Positions 46,250 through 55,960 of a DNA stretch of 64,000 nt are shown piece after piece (the stretch's first letter is position 1; the number at the start of each line of letters is the position of its first letter). The stretch is from NCBI RefSeq assembly GCF_900582195.1, contig NZ_UTHA01000029.1, positions 62,001 to 126,000 of the forward strand, read 5' to 3'. The notes below the pieces were generated by a model. The model did not search any database and had not been told where the DNA came from. It worked only from the letters and a program-made list of their open reading frames with translations. Position numbers and translations under genes: made by a program. The stretch comes from Pseudomonas viridiflava (GTDB lineage Bacteria > Pseudomonadota > Gammaproteobacteria > Pseudomonadales > Pseudomonadaceae).

Positions 46250-46512
46250 GGCCCCGCCCTTGAATTCAGCTGTTTTGAGTGCGCACCTGTTGGTTCTTAA
46301 AGGATCGGCACACGCCAATAGCGCCTATTCTTCACTCAAAGGTGGGAAAGGACGCTTGTGACCATGAGTGTTCACCACGACGCCGCCACTGTCGGATCAC
46401 TAAGCCACGTTCGCTGATGATCCGCAGTGATGTCGATGCTCTGATTGAAGAAATAGCGCCGCCGCAGTCGGTCAGGTCTGTCCCGATTCCCGAAAACCAG
46501 GCCTTCTTTTTT
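46250..46512. other. Spacer between the HExxH gene and metI
   Basis: 263 bp with no supported gene. A frame from 46417 (MIRSDVDALIEEIAPPQSV...) reads like protein for about 35 residues, has no ribosome-binding site and runs antisense into metI. It may be a gene remnant. Confidence 0.3.
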
Positions 46513-47157
46513 TCAGCGCTTGTTGAGGCCCCGCGCCAACCGGTCCCCACCCAACTGAATCACTGCTACCAGAGCCACCAGCAACACGATCACCGTCAAC
46601 ATGATCTGGCTGTCAAAGCGCTGATAGCCGTAGCGATAGGCAATATCCCCCAGCCCACCCGCACCAATCGCCCCGGCCATCGCCGATGAGTTGATCATTG
46701 TCACCAGCGTAATCGTGAACCCGCCAACAATCCCCGGCAGCGCCTCGGGCAACAACACATGCAGGACAATGTGCCAACGCCGGCAACCCATCGCCTGCGC
46801 CGCCTCGATCAAGCCATGGTCAACCTCGCGCAGGCTCACTTCGGCAATCCGCGCAAAGAACGGCGTTGCCGCAATCGTCAGTGGCACAACGGCGGCCCAC
46901 ACGCCGTAGGTGGTGCCGACAATCAACCGGGTAAACGGAATCAGCGCGACCATCAGAATCAGAAACGGGATCGAGCGAAACAGATTCACAAAAGCGCCCA
47001 AGGCACGATTCAACACGGGCGCTTCATAGATCCCGCCTTTGTCGCTGGTGACCAGGATCACCGCCATGGGAATCCCCACCAGCAACGCGATCAGCGACGA
47101 CACACCGACCATCAGGAACGTGTCGATAAAACCCTGCAACAAGCGATCAAACCACAT
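46513..47157 (-). CDS. metI: Methionine ABC transporter permease MetI
   Basis: ATG 47157 gives 214 residues, close to the usual 217 for MetI; the longer open frame is not supported. Five TM segments and the EAA loop ([27 protein letters not shown], near residues 125-150) are present. [23 protein letters not shown] and [25 protein letters not shown] are MetI hallmarks. The start overlaps the metN end by 11 bp. With MetN and MetQ it imports methionine and related compounds. Confidence 0.93.
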   Translation of the reverse strand: MWFDRLLQGFIDTFLMVGVSSLIALLVGIPMAVILVTSDKGGIYEAPVLNRALGAFVNLFRSIPFLILMVALIPFTRLIVGTTYGVWAAVVPLTIAATPFFARIAEVSLREVDHGLIEAAQAMGCRRWHIVLHVLLPEALPGIVGGFTITLVTMINSSAMAGAIGAGGLGDIAYRYGYQRFDSQIMLTVIVLLVALVAVIQLGGDRLARGLNKR

Positions 47158-48268
47158 AACCCAATACCTCCACTCGTTGCGCCCATTGCGCGGCGCGCTC
47201 ACGCAATTGCTCGGCGCCGAACGATGTACCGCTGACGGCGAGCAGCAGTTGCCCCAGCGCATGCCCCTGAATTCGTTCGACACCGCCCTGAAGCAGCTTC
47301 ACCCGGCCACCGAGCGCGCTAAAAAGCGCGGCCAGATCCGGTTCATCACTGGCGCTGCCGGTGAATTGCAAACGCAGCACCACAGCGGCGTCGGAGGAGG
47401 GCGGCTGCGTCTGCAAACGGCGTTGCAATTCTTCCGGCAACGCGTGTTGCAGCGGCGCCAGCAAGGTTTGGCTGACCTCATGTTGCGGATTGCCGAACAC
47501 TTCCCAAACCGGCCCTTGCTCGACAACCCGCCCGTGTTCAAGCACGACGACGCGGTCGCAGATTTCGCGGATCACTGCCATTTCGTGCGTGATCAGAACG
47601 ATGGTCAGGCCCAGGCGTTTGTTGATTTCGCGCAGCAGGCCGAGAATCGACTGAGTGGTCTCCGGGTCGAGCGCCGAAGTGGCCTCGTCGCAGAGCAAAA
47701 TATCCGGATCATGCACCAGCGCACGGGCGATGCCGACACGCTGTTTCTGCCCGCCGGAAAGCTGCGCCGGATAAGCCTTGTGCTTTTCCTGCAGGCCAAC
47801 CAGCTCGAGCAGTTCGCGAACCTTTTTTTCGCGTTGCTCTTTCGGCACGCCGGCCACTTTCAGCGGCAGCTCGACGTTCTGCCAAACGGTCTTCGCCGAC
47901 ATCAGATTGAAATGCTGAAAGATCATGCCGATGCGCCGACGCAGGGCGACCAGCCGGTCTTCATCGAACTCGCCAATGTCGACCTGATCAATCAGCACGC
48001 GCCCGGAAGTCGGCTGTTCCAGACGATTGATCGTGCGGATCAGCGACGACTTGCCAGCGCCGCTGCGGCCGATGATGCCGAACACTTCGCCGCGCTGAAT
48101 CGCCAGATCGATGCCCTGCAATGCCGCGACCGGGCCTTGCCGGCCGTTGTAGGTTTTGCCCAGGCCGATAAAACGTACGTGGGCGCGATTCAGCTCGGGG
48201 TGCAGCTCGGTTTTTTCAGCATTGTGTGGCTCTGGAATTTCCAGTCGCCGTTGGATCGCGGCCGTCAT
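47147..48268 (-). CDS. metN: Methionine ABC transporter ATP-binding protein MetN
   Basis: ATG 48268 has GGAAAG 6 bp upstream; a start 15 bp earlier would overlap metQ. The 373-residue ATPase has Walker A GRSGAGKS (67-74), signature LSGGQ and Walker [12 protein letters not shown]. The C-terminal NIL/ACT-like domain (about 290-373) binds methionine and gives trans-inhibition in E. coli MetN. An N-terminal extension of about 28 residues is present relative to E. coli MetN. Unusually, the order on the transcript is metQ-metN-metI. Confidence 0.93.
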   Translation of the reverse strand: MTAAIQRRLEIPEPHNAEKTELHPELNRAHVRFIGLGKTYNGRQGPVAALQGIDLAIQRGEVFGIIGRSGAGKSSLIRTINRLEQPTSGRVLIDQVDIGEFDEDRLVALRRRIGMIFQHFNLMSAKTVWQNVELPLKVAGVPKEQREKKVRELLELVGLQEKHKAYPAQLSGGQKQRVGIARALVHDPDILLCDEATSALDPETTQSILGLLREINKRLGLTIVLITHEMAVIREICDRVVVLEHGRVVEQGPVWEVFGNPQHEVSQTLLAPLQHALPEELQRRLQTQPPSSDAAVVLRLQFTGSASDEPDLAALFSALGGRVKLLQGGVERIQGHALGQLLLAVSGTSFGAEQLRERAAQWAQRVEVLGYVV

Positions 48269-48270
48269 GC

Positions 48271-49089
48271 TCAGCTTTCCCAACCGGCTTGATACAGCTT
48301 GCCGTGAGCCTTATCCAGTGCGGCGCGAACGACCGGTGAGTGCTGGTAGATGTCGACGAATTTGATCAGGCGCGGATCGGTTTTGCTCTTCGGCTGGATG
48401 ACGAACTGGATCACGTATTCCTTGTGGTCGAGTCCGTCGAACAGCAGTGCCGAACCGGCATCGAAAGTCTTCGCCAGACGAATGTAGGCCGGGTAACCCT
48501 GGACCAGATCAGCGTCGTCGTAGGCACGCACCAGTTGCACGGCTTCGACCTGGAGAATTTTGATTTTCTTCGGGTTGGCGACGATGTCGTCTTCGGTAGC
48601 CTTGTAGCCGACGCCCGGTTTCAGGGTGATCAAACCGGCCTTGGCCAGCAGCTGCAAGCCACGGCCGCTGTTGATCGGATCGTTGGCGATGGCGACGCTG
48701 GCGCCTTCGGGCAGCTCATCGAAGCTTTTGTATTTTTTCGAATAGAGGCCGACGTTATTGATGATCCCCGGCGCGAACGGCACCAGGTCAAAACCCGAGG
48801 CAGCTTTGGCGTTTTCGAGGAACGGGATGTGCTGAAAGTAGTTCACGTCGATGTCGCCGGCGGCGAGGCTGACGTTGGGTGCTATCCAGTCGGTGAACTC
48901 CACCAGCTCGACTTTCAAGCCTTGTTTTGAGGCCTCTTCGACAGCGGCTTCCAGCGGGATGGCGAAGGCGGCGGTGGTGCCGATCTTCAACGGTGCGTCG
49001 GCGGCGAAGATGGCCGAGCTGAACAGGCCGAGGGCCAGGGCCAGTGCCAGTGCTTTGACTGGGTGGGACAGGCGTTTTTTGGTCATCAT
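48271..49089 (-). CDS. metQ: MetQ/NlpA-family substrate-binding protein of the MetNI importer
   Basis: This 272-residue binding protein has a signal peptide (cleavage near residue 30, IFA-A) and no lipobox Cys. The family motifs are [49 protein letters not shown] and LKPGVGY. The first gene of the metQNI set lies 2 bp upstream of metN. A REP doublet separates it from the upstream flavin monooxygenase gene on the same strand. Its next neighbours are organosulfur monooxygenases, so the ligand may be methionine or another organosulfur compound. Confidence 0.9.
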   Translation of the reverse strand: MMTKKRLSHPVKALALALALGLFSSAIFAADAPLKIGTTAAFAIPLEAAVEEASKQGLKVELVEFTDWIAPNVSLAAGDIDVNYFQHIPFLENAKAASGFDLVPFAPGIINNVGLYSKKYKSFDELPEGASVAIANDPINSGRGLQLLAKAGLITLKPGVGYKATEDDIVANPKKIKILQVEAVQLVRAYDDADLVQGYPAYIRLAKTFDAGSALLFDGLDHKEYVIQFVIQPKSKTDPRLIKFVDIYQHSPVVRAALDKAHGKLYQAGWES

Positions 49090-49136
49090 GAGTTTTTCCA
49101 GTCAGTGCATAAATTTGGGGTGTCTGGTCGGGCCTC

Positions 49137-49201
49137 TTCGCGAGCAAGCTCGCTCCCACAGGGAAATGCATTCCAAATGTGGGAGCGAGCTTGCTCGCGA
49201 A
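49137..49201. repeat. REP doublet 6 (R..F pair)
   Basis: Reverse unit 49137-49159 and forward unit 49179-49201, inside the predicted organosulfur operon between the monooxygenase and metQ genes. Confidence 0.9.
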
Positions 49202-49205
49202 GCTT

Positions 49206-50564
49206 TTAATGCCGGTACGAAGAGCCGGTGTGTTGCTCAGGTAGCTGCGCCTCACCGTGAAACAGCTTCTCGCGCAAGCTGCCGCTGTCATACGCGGTCT
49301 TGTACGACCCACGCCGCTGCAGCTCCGGAATCACCAGCTCAATGAAATCGACGTAGCTTTCCGGCGTGACAATTCGCGTCAGGTTGAACCCGTCGAGGCC
49401 GGTCTCAGCGATCCACGATTCCAGCTCATCCGCGACTTGCTCAGGCGAACCGACCACGGTGATGTAGCGGCCACCGAGGGCGTGCTGGTCGAGTAATTTG
49501 CGCCGGGTCCAGTCGTTGTTCTGCAGGTTTTTCGTCGCCGACTGAATCGCGTTGCTCTTCACGTACTGGATCGGTTCGTCGATCTCGTACTGGGAAAAAT
49601 CGATGCCGGTCGACGCGGAAAAATGCGCGACGCCGGCTTCGGCGCTGGCGTAGCTCAGATACTCGGCGTGCTTGGCCCACGCGGCTTCCTCAGTCGCGCC
49701 GACAATCACGTTGAGGCCCATGAACACCTTGATATCCTCAGGGTTACGCCCGGCTTCCACGGCACTGGCGCGGACCTTGTCCACCTGAACCCTGGTCGAC
49801 GGTTTGTTCTGGCCGCTGATGAATACGCACTCGGCGTGACGACCGGCGAAGAGCAAACCGCGATCGGAGCTGCCGGCCTGAAACAGCACTGGCGTGCGCT
49901 GCGGTGACGGCTCACAGAGGTGATAACCCTCGACCTGATAGAACTCGCCTTTGTGTTCGACCTTGTGCACTTTTGCCGGGTTGGCGTAGATGCGCTGCTC
50001 GCGATCGTTGAGCACCGCACCGTTTTCCCAACTGCCTTCCCAGAGCTTGTAGAGCACTTCCAGATATTCGTCGGCCTGATCGTAACGACGGTCATGCTCG
50101 ACCTGTTCGCTGAGTCCCATGGCTTTCGCAGCGCTGTCGAGATAACCGGTGACGATGTTCCAGCCCACCCGACCACGGCTCAAATGATCGAGCGTGGACA
50201 TGCGCCGGGCGAACAAATATGGCGGCTCGTAAGTGAGGTTGGCCGTCAGGCCGAAGCCGAGGTTTTTGGTTACGGCGGCCATGGCTGAAACCAGCAGCAA
50301 CGGATCGTTGACCGGCAACTGGATCGACTCTTTCAGTGTGACGTCCACCGAGTTCTGATAGACGTCATACACACCGACAATGTCGGCAATGAACAAGCCG
50401 TCGAACAGCCCGCGCTCCAGCAATTGCGCCAGTTCCGTCCAGTATTCAATAGTGTTGTAGCGCGTCGAGGTGTCGCGTGGATGCGTCCACAGACCGTGGT
50501 TGATGTGGCCGATGCAGTTCATGTTGAACGCATTGAGCAGGATCTTCTTTTTCGCCGCGCTCAT
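49206..50564 (-). CDS. FMNH2-dependent monooxygenase of the NtaA/SnaA/DszA family
   Basis: This 452-residue bacterial-luciferase-type (LLM) flavin monooxygenase shows NAFNMNCIGHINHGLWTHPRD at the N-terminus, LSRGRVGWNIVTGYLDSAAKAMG (residues about 130-152) and QAGSSDRGLLFAGRHAECVFI (about 230-250). All are characteristic of NtaA/SnaA/DszA members. These enzymes use reduced FMN from a separate reductase to cleave C-S or C-N bonds. The neighbours (SfnB-like proteins, MetNIQ) suggest desulfurisation of a sulfone, thioether or sulfonate. No flavin reductase gene is adjacent. Its ATG touches the stop of the upstream SfnB-like gene. Confidence 0.9.
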   Translation of the reverse strand: MSAAKKKILLNAFNMNCIGHINHGLWTHPRDTSTRYNTIEYWTELAQLLERGLFDGLFIADIVGVYDVYQNSVDVTLKESIQLPVNDPLLLVSAMAAVTKNLGFGLTANLTYEPPYLFARRMSTLDHLSRGRVGWNIVTGYLDSAAKAMGLSEQVEHDRRYDQADEYLEVLYKLWEGSWENGAVLNDREQRIYANPAKVHKVEHKGEFYQVEGYHLCEPSPQRTPVLFQAGSSDRGLLFAGRHAECVFISGQNKPSTRVQVDKVRASAVEAGRNPEDIKVFMGLNVIVGATEEAAWAKHAEYLSYASAEAGVAHFSASTGIDFSQYEIDEPIQYVKSNAIQSATKNLQNNDWTRRKLLDQHALGGRYITVVGSPEQVADELESWIAETGLDGFNLTRIVTPESYVDFIELVIPELQRRGSYKTAYDSGSLREKLFHGEAQLPEQHTGSSYRH

Positions 50565-51757
50565 CAGATCGTCCCTCGCAACGGAGGGTTTTCATCGTTG
50601 AGGTAATAGTTGCCCACAGCGTGATATTTCCAGCGCACCGGGTCGTGCAGGGTATGCACGCGGGCGTTGCGCCAGTGGCGGTCGAGGCCGTGTTCGATCA
50701 GGGTCGCCTGACTGCCGGCCAGCTCGAACAGCGTGCTGCCAGCGGCGAGGGAAATTTCGGTGCTGATCGCCCGGGCTTCGGCAACGGCAATCGAAGCGGC
50801 AGCAACGGTTTGTGCGTTGGTCTCGGCTTGCGCGGCGTCGAGGAATTCGCCGGCCCGTTCGAGCAAGGCTTCAGTGGCGTGCAGGCGAATGCTCAGGTGG
50901 CCGAAGCTCTTCAGTGTGAGCGGATCTTCGGTGGCTTTGTCGTTGCCGGAATCGATCCACGGGCGCGTCTTGCTTCGCACAAAGTGCAGCGCATCTTCGT
51001 AAGCGGCGCGGGCGATGCCGGTGTCGATGGCGGCGTGAAGGATCTGCGCCAACGGGCCGACCGTGGTTGGGCGTTCGAAAGCGCTTTGAAACGGCAGCAC
51101 GTCGTCAGCCCCAACGTACACGTCTTCGAACACCACCGAACCGCTGCCGGTGGTGCGCTGACCGAAGCCGCTCCAGTCGTCGATCACCGTCAGGCCTTTG
51201 CTGTCACGCGGCACGAAAGCCAGTTGCTGCACACCGTTTTCATCCACCACAGAAGTCGGAATGCGCTGAGCGTAAATCGCACCGGTCGCATAGAACTTGC
51301 GGCCGTTGATGCGATAACCGTCGCCGTCGCGCTTGAGGCTGGTGACGCGGTCGTGGGCGGTTTTGGTGCCCAGTTCCGCCAAGGCATTGCCGAAGCGTTG
51401 GCCGGCCAGGACCTCGGCGTACAGCCGTTGTTTTTGCGCGTGGCTGCCGTTTACGCGGAGCACTTCCAGTGCGTAAAAATGGTTTTGCGGAATCTGCCCG
51501 AGCGAACCGTCAGCCTGAGCGATCAGGGCAATCACTTTGGCCAAAGTTATGTTGGACACGCCAGCGCCGCCGTATTCCTTCGGCACGCTGATGCCCCACA
51601 GACCCGAGCGGGAAAATACGTCGAGTTCCGGCAGTGGCAGACGGCGTTCGCGGTCGCGCAGGGCGCTGTCGCGTTTGAAATCTTCGGCCAGGTCGCTGGC
51701 GACGATCAGGGCTTGCTCATCGCTGGTGATGACCGCGACGTGATGGGAAAAAGTCAT
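50564..51757 (-). CDS. SfnB-family acyl-CoA-dehydrogenase-like flavoprotein 1
   Basis: ATG 51757 has GGAG 6 bp upstream, preferred over an ATG 12 bp earlier; the product is 397 residues. It has the acyl-CoA dehydrogenase fold: N-terminal helical domain, middle beta domain (INGRKFYATGAIYAQRIPT, DWSGFGQRTTGSGSVVFEDVYV) and C-terminal helices ending LDRHWRNARVHTLHDPVRWKYHAVGNY. That ending is shared with SfnB and DszC-type monooxygenases. DszC-like members oxygenate sulfur compounds using FMNH2, and SfnB is tied to sulfone use in P. putida. It is about 60% similar by eye to the upstream SfnB-like gene. Confidence 0.88.
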   Translation of the reverse strand: MTFSHHVAVITSDEQALIVASDLAEDFKRDSALRDRERRLPLPELDVFSRSGLWGISVPKEYGGAGVSNITLAKVIALIAQADGSLGQIPQNHFYALEVLRVNGSHAQKQRLYAEVLAGQRFGNALAELGTKTAHDRVTSLKRDGDGYRINGRKFYATGAIYAQRIPTSVVDENGVQQLAFVPRDSKGLTVIDDWSGFGQRTTGSGSVVFEDVYVGADDVLPFQSAFERPTTVGPLAQILHAAIDTGIARAAYEDALHFVRSKTRPWIDSGNDKATEDPLTLKSFGHLSIRLHATEALLERAGEFLDAAQAETNAQTVAAASIAVAEARAISTEISLAAGSTLFELAGSQATLIEHGLDRHWRNARVHTLHDPVRWKYHAVGNYYLNDENPPLRGTI

Positions 51758-51795
51758 AGGTTTCTCCATTGCACTCGAGAAAGTGTGCGGTCGTC

Positions 51796-53037
51796 TCAGA
51801 TCCAGGAATGGCGAGCCGGTAAAGTGCCGTTGAGGCGATAGGCGCCCACTGCGTGATACTTCCAGCGCACCGGGTCGTGCAGCGTGTGCACGCGGGCGTT
51901 GCGCCAGTGACGGTCGAGGTTGAATTCGGCGAGGGTCGCGCGGCTGCCGGCCAGTTCGAACAGCTTTTCGCTGGCGAGCAGTGAGATTTCGGTGGTCAAC
52001 ACTTTCGCTTCGGCCACAGCAATCGAGGCGCGGGCGACAGAGTCGGCAGTGAACGGCGCGGCGTGCACTTGATCCAGGACTTTGCCAGCCTTGCGCAACA
52101 GCGCTTCGGCGGCGTGCAGTTCGATTTTCAGTTTGCCGATGTCAGCGATCACATAGAGGTCATCACTGGCGCGCTCAACCTTGGCGTCGATCCACGGCCG
52201 TGCGCGGGTCTTGACGAACTCAATGGCGTCGTCGATAGCGCCGCGGGCAATTCCGGCGTCGATGGCGGCTTGAATCAGCTGCGACACCGCGCCTTGGGTG
52301 TTCGGGGTTTCGTTTATCTTCCAGTTGTCGACGACCAGGCTCGACTCGACGCGCACGTTGTTCAGCACAATCGTGCCGCTGGCAGTGGTGCGCTGACCGA
52401 AGCCTGACCAGTCATCTACGATGCGCAGGCCCGGCGTGCCGCGACGAACGAAGGCCAGCACTTGTTTGCCGTCATCGTTGAGGGCTTTCACTGCCACCCA
52501 GTGCGCAAACAGCGCACCGGTGGAGTAAAACTTCTGGCCGTTGATCACGTAATCGTCGCCGTCGGCGGTGATCCGCGCTTTCAGTTCCAGGGTGTTTTTG
52601 GTGCCGCGTTCCGGGCCGGCATTGCCGATGCGCCAGCCTTCCAGAACGCTCTGGAACAGCTGTTTTTTCTGCTCCTCGGTGGCGCTGCCGAGCACCAGGT
52701 TGATGATGCCGAACTGGTTCTGCGGGATCTGCCCCAGCGCCGGGTCGGCGGCGGAAATGATCGCGAACACCTCGGCCAGAGTGACAAAGGAAACCTGCGG
52801 GCCACCGTATTCGCGCGGGATGGCGATGCTGCCTAATCCACTGCGGGTGAACTGCTCGATTTCCGACCATGGCAGCTTGCGCTGACGGTCGCGTCTGGCG
52901 GCCTGCACGCGGGCGACTTGCGCCAGTTCATGGGCAGCCTTGATGGCTTGGGCGTCGTTGCGCAAGACCTGCGCCGGCAACAACAACGGGGCGATGTCCA
53001 GATCCGACTGGACGTTTGCGTCTGCCAGACTGGACAT
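51796..53037 (-). CDS. SfnB-family acyl-CoA-dehydrogenase-like flavoprotein 2
   Basis: This 413-residue paralogue of the downstream protein has INGQKFYSTGALFAHWVAV, DWSGFGQRTTASGTIVLNNVRV and the closing LDRHWRNARVHTLHDPVRWKYHAVGAY. The two genes are 38 bp apart and probably arose by tandem duplication. It is the first gene of the run sfnB-like, sfnB-like, monooxygenase, metQ, metN, metI. Sulfur-compound oxygenation or desaturation is the expected role; the substrate is unknown. An upstream AT-rich region with a CysB-like motif probably holds the promoter. Confidence 0.88.
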   Translation of the reverse strand: MSSLADANVQSDLDIAPLLLPAQVLRNDAQAIKAAHELAQVARVQAARRDRQRKLPWSEIEQFTRSGLGSIAIPREYGGPQVSFVTLAEVFAIISAADPALGQIPQNQFGIINLVLGSATEEQKKQLFQSVLEGWRIGNAGPERGTKNTLELKARITADGDDYVINGQKFYSTGALFAHWVAVKALNDDGKQVLAFVRRGTPGLRIVDDWSGFGQRTTASGTIVLNNVRVESSLVVDNWKINETPNTQGAVSQLIQAAIDAGIARGAIDDAIEFVKTRARPWIDAKVERASDDLYVIADIGKLKIELHAAEALLRKAGKVLDQVHAAPFTADSVARASIAVAEAKVLTTEISLLASEKLFELAGSRATLAEFNLDRHWRNARVHTLHDPVRWKYHAVGAYRLNGTLPARHSWI

Positions 53038-53127
53038 CAGTGCCGCTCCTTGGCTGCACGCAATGCCCTGGCGATCTGCACTGGGGTGATTGTGTTCCGG
53101 ACCATACTACCTACCTCACATCTCATG

Positions 53128-53149
53128 AAAAACGCCGCAAAGTGCGGCG
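53128..53149 (-). terminator. Minus-strand rho-independent terminator
   Basis: On the minus strand CGCCGCA-CTT-TGCGGCG is followed by GTTTTTC. It ends transcription from the 254-residue protein gene (53304-54068) before the SfnB-like operon. Confidence 0.75.
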
Positions 53150-53303
53150 AACGAAAGAATGTCCGGTGGTCCGGTTCATATACCCTAAGCGTGTATAAAT
53201 ATTAAATAAACTAACTTTTAGGAATATGCATAGAAGGGGCGATGGTCGGTCTGGTCAGGAATTTCGAGTGAGGGGGCTCAACCCCCGTCACCACCAAAGC
53301 GCA

Positions 53304-54068
53304 TCAGGCCTTGCGCGATTCGGCCGCCTTGAGTTCCTGCCGCAGAGGGACTTTCAGATAAGGGTTTACACAGCCGATTTTCAAGGTGCGTGGCGGCGCC
53401 CAGCGTGAGTTGTTACCGACCCGGTCAAGGATGCAATACGTCACGTCCAGGCGCAGATCCTCGCCAGCTTCGACAATCACCGACGGCGGGACCCAGACCT
53501 GAATCGGCAAGCCGATATCCGCGGCGGTGACCGGCGCCAGATCCATGCGCACATCACCCCAGCGCAAAGTGATGGCGTCGTCCTCGGCCATGTTCAGGTA
53601 CGGCTCGATGGTCAGCGGCACGCCGCGTTTGATCTGGTTCGGATTCACGCCCTGGCGGCGAATGGTGTCGGGGATGGTCACGGGGGCCAGTTGCTGGTTT
53701 TCATCGGCGCTCAGCGTCGAGGGTTGCCCACCGGGGCAGTCCAGTTTGACCTGCACGCGGGTCGCTGCCGACAGCGCCGGCCCCTGACCGACCTGCATCA
53801 CCCGGTAGTGAATGCGCGCGGTGCCGCTGGCAATGAAACTCTCCGGCACCCGCAGGCGGACCGCTGTGCCGACGTCATCGGCCGTCAGCACCCTGGAGGC
53901 GACATAGCATTTGTTCCAGAACAGCTCGATCAGGTCTCCGCTGTCCATATCGGGGTAGGGCGGGACCTCGACCAGAAAATGTGCGGCGGCGCTCAGATTG
54001 ATGCCGGTTTTTTGTGCAGGCGCCAGGATCGGCGCTGCCAGTTCGGGGGTATGCGAAGTGCGGGTCAT
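53304..54068 (-). CDS. Unrecognised protein with two tandem beta-domain repeats
   Basis: This 254-residue protein has no signal peptide. Two similar segments can be aligned: residues about 44-110 (DLIELFWNKCYVASRVLTADDVGTAVRLRVP...) and about 162-230 (DAITLRWGDVRMDLAPVTAADIGLPIQVWVP...). Each has a D-x-I-x-L-x-W start, a T-A-A/D-D-I/V-G turn and a VP strand, like Ig-like repeats in large Pseudomonas surface proteins. AAGGAG precedes the ATG. It is a single-gene unit with its own terminator. I do not recognise a function. Confidence 0.6.
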   Translation of the reverse strand: MTRTSHTPELAAPILAPAQKTGINLSAAAHFLVEVPPYPDMDSGDLIELFWNKCYVASRVLTADDVGTAVRLRVPESFIASGTARIHYRVMQVGQGPALSAATRVQVKLDCPGGQPSTLSADENQQLAPVTIPDTIRRQGVNPNQIKRGVPLTIEPYLNMAEDDAITLRWGDVRMDLAPVTAADIGLPIQVWVPPSVIVEAGEDLRLDVTYCILDRVGNNSRWAPPRTLKIGCVNPYLKVPLRQELKAAESRKA

Positions 54069-54540
54069 CGATTTCTCTCCTTGAAGCCTTGCAGCGAAGT
54101 CCGTTTCTGGAAGAACAAAAGGCGTGAATAAACTGGCAATAAAGGTTTGAACTTTTATTCAAGTTGAATACGGGTTGATTGAACTAAGTGGTGCCAGTTG
54201 TCGACTAGATAAGAGTGTGTAGGATGGGGTGTCAATAGACGATATTAGTTAATCCGTGAATTACGAATTAATCAGAAGTTTCCTACGCGGCTGTGGTCAT
54301 GTGCCTAGGTGTTCAGGCGAAATGAGCCACGGAACTCAGGGCTTTTTGGCGATTTTTGCGCAAGTTTATTCGAGCGCTGTCATGTCGGGTAAAAGCGGGG
54401 TCGAGGCGGGCACTATCTGTTGCAGAACATATATATGTACCGCTTCGGATATGTTTGTCTGGGCAGGGTGCTGGATGAGGCGGGGTTTTAACAGAGGTAA
54501 CTTCCATCCGTGGAAGTTGCCGGTATCGCCGTGAAAGTTC
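54069..54540. other. 472-bp AT-rich region without a supported gene
   Basis: It contains TTGAA-CTTTTA-TTCAA (54147-54162), an ACATATATATGT palindrome (54427-54438) and a hairpin AACTTCCA-TCCG-TGGAAGTT (54499-54518) just past the tcyN stop. The hairpin lacks a clear T-tract. A plus-strand frame of 92 residues here has atypical composition (Cys/Trp-rich) and no ribosome-binding site. Confidence 0.5.
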
Positions 54541-55290
54541 TCAGGCGTGATTCAGGAACTTGCTGAGAAACTGTTGAGTGCGTTGTTCTTTCGGGTTGGC
54601 AAACAATGCTTTGGCTTCACCTTGCTCGACGATCACGCCTTTGTCGAAAAACACCACACGGTTGGCCACGTCGCGAGCGAAACCCATTTCGTGAGTAACG
54701 ATGACCATGGTGCGTTTTTCTTCGGCGAGACCACGAATGGTCGCCAGCACTTCGCCGACCAGTTCCGGGTCGAGAGCCGATGTCGGCTCGTCGAACAGGA
54801 TCACTTCCGGCTCCATCGCCAGCGCCCGGGCAATCGCCACGCGCTGTTGCTGACCACCAGAGAGACGACGCGGATAAGCGTCTTCCTTTCCGGCGAGTCC
54901 GACCTTGGCCAGCAATTTCTTGCCCAGGGCTACCGCCTCTTCGCGCGGCATCTTCTTGACCACGATCGGGCCTTCGATGACGTTCTCCAATGCGGTGCGA
55001 TGGGGGAACAGATTGAAGTTCTGGAACACGAAACCCACGTGCTGGCGCAGGTTGCGCACCAGGCTTTGCTGCTGGTTCAGCGGGCGGCTGGTATCGATTT
55101 CGATATCGCCGACCTTGATCCGGCCGCTGGTGGGTTGTTCAAGGAAATTCAGGCAACGCAGGAACGTTGTTTTCCCCGAGCCGCTGGGGCCGATGATCGC
55201 AACCACCTCGCCTTCCTTGACCTCAAGGTCGATGCCGTTGAGCACGACTTGACCCTTGAATTGCTTGGTCAGTTTTTCCACGACAATCAT
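54541..55290 (-). CDS. tcyN: L-cystine ABC transporter ATP-binding protein TcyN
   Basis: This 249-residue ABC ATPase has Walker A GPSGSGKT (34-41), LSGGQ near 136 and [12 protein letters not shown] as Walker B. Residues such as [30 protein letters not shown] (read as part of the Q-loop region) match the YecC/TcyN group. It energises the cystine importer with the permease and binding protein encoded upstream. The start is 4 bp after the tcyL stop. Order and linked D-cysteine desulfhydrase mirror E. coli fliY-dcyD-yecS-yecC. Confidence 0.9.
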   Translation of the reverse strand: MIVVEKLTKQFKGQVVLNGIDLEVKEGEVVAIIGPSGSGKTTFLRCLNFLEQPTSGRIKVGDIEIDTSRPLNQQQSLVRNLRQHVGFVFQNFNLFPHRTALENVIEGPIVVKKMPREEAVALGKKLLAKVGLAGKEDAYPRRLSGGQQQRVAIARALAMEPEVILFDEPTSALDPELVGEVLATIRGLAEEKRTMVIVTHEMGFARDVANRVVFFDKGVIVEQGEAKALFANPKEQRTQQFLSKFLNHA

Positions 55291-55294
55291 CGGG

Positions 55295-55960
55295 TCAGGA
55301 CTCCTGGTCGTGCCGATTGACCCGCTCTTCCAACTTGTTCTGGAAGTGCGAAAGCACTGTGGCCAGAATCCAGTAGATCAGCGCGGCGGCAAGATACATG
55401 GTGAAGACTTCGAAAGTCCGGGCGGTAATCAACTGTGCCTGACGGAATAGCTCCGGCACCTGAATGGTGGCGGCCAGTGCCGTGTCCTTGACCAGCGAAA
55501 TGAAGCTGTTGCCCAGCGGCGGCAGCGCCGTGCGCATCGCTTGCGGCAGGATGGCCCGGCGCAGGGTTTGCGCGCGGGTCATGCCAATGCTCGCAGCGGC
55601 TTCCCACTGGCCACGCTCGATCGAACCGATCGCGGCGCGGAGGATTTCACAGGCGTACGCGGCCATGTTCAGCGAGAAGCCGATCAGTGCCGCTGGCAGC
55701 GGATCCAGTTCGAGACCCAACTGCGGCAAGCCGTAATAGATCACGAACAGTTGCACCAGCAACGGCGTGCCGCGAAAGAACGACACGTAGATGCGCGCCA
55801 GCCAGCTCACTGATTTGAAACGCGACAGGCGCATCAACGCCAGACCGAAGCCCAGCAGCAAACCGAAGAACATACCGCCGAGGCTAAGGACTACCGTGTA
55901 ATACGCGCCCTTGAGCAGAAAGGGCGCGGAGTCCAGTGCGAGTTGAAAAGCTTCTTCCAT
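55295..55960 (-). CDS. tcyL: L-cystine ABC transporter permease TcyL
   Basis: This 221-residue permease has about five TM segments, [25 protein letters not shown] (near 53-78), and an EAA loop ([26 protein letters not shown], near 118-143). It matches YecS/TcyL in length and motifs. Probably a homodimer, as no second permease gene is present. It shares its start with the end of tcyJ. Confidence 0.9.
   Translation of the reverse strand: MEEAFQLALDSAPFLLKGAYYTVVLSLGGMFFGLLLGFGLALMRLSRFKSVSWLARIYVSFFRGTPLLVQLFVIYYGLPQLGLELDPLPAALIGFSLNMAAYACEILRAAIGSIERGQWEAAASIGMTRAQTLRRAILPQAMRTALPPLGNSFISLVKDTALAATIQVPELFRQAQLITARTFEVFTMYLAAALIYWILATVLSHFQNKLEERVNRHDQES

Noticed and set aside
46279..46689. 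136-codon plus-strand frame overlapping metI
   Set aside because: The second half is antisense to metI and the first half has no start signal; at best a remnant.
54256..54534. 92-codon plus-strand frame in the gap before tcyN
   Set aside because: Cys/Trp-rich odd composition, no ribosome-binding site, no domain.
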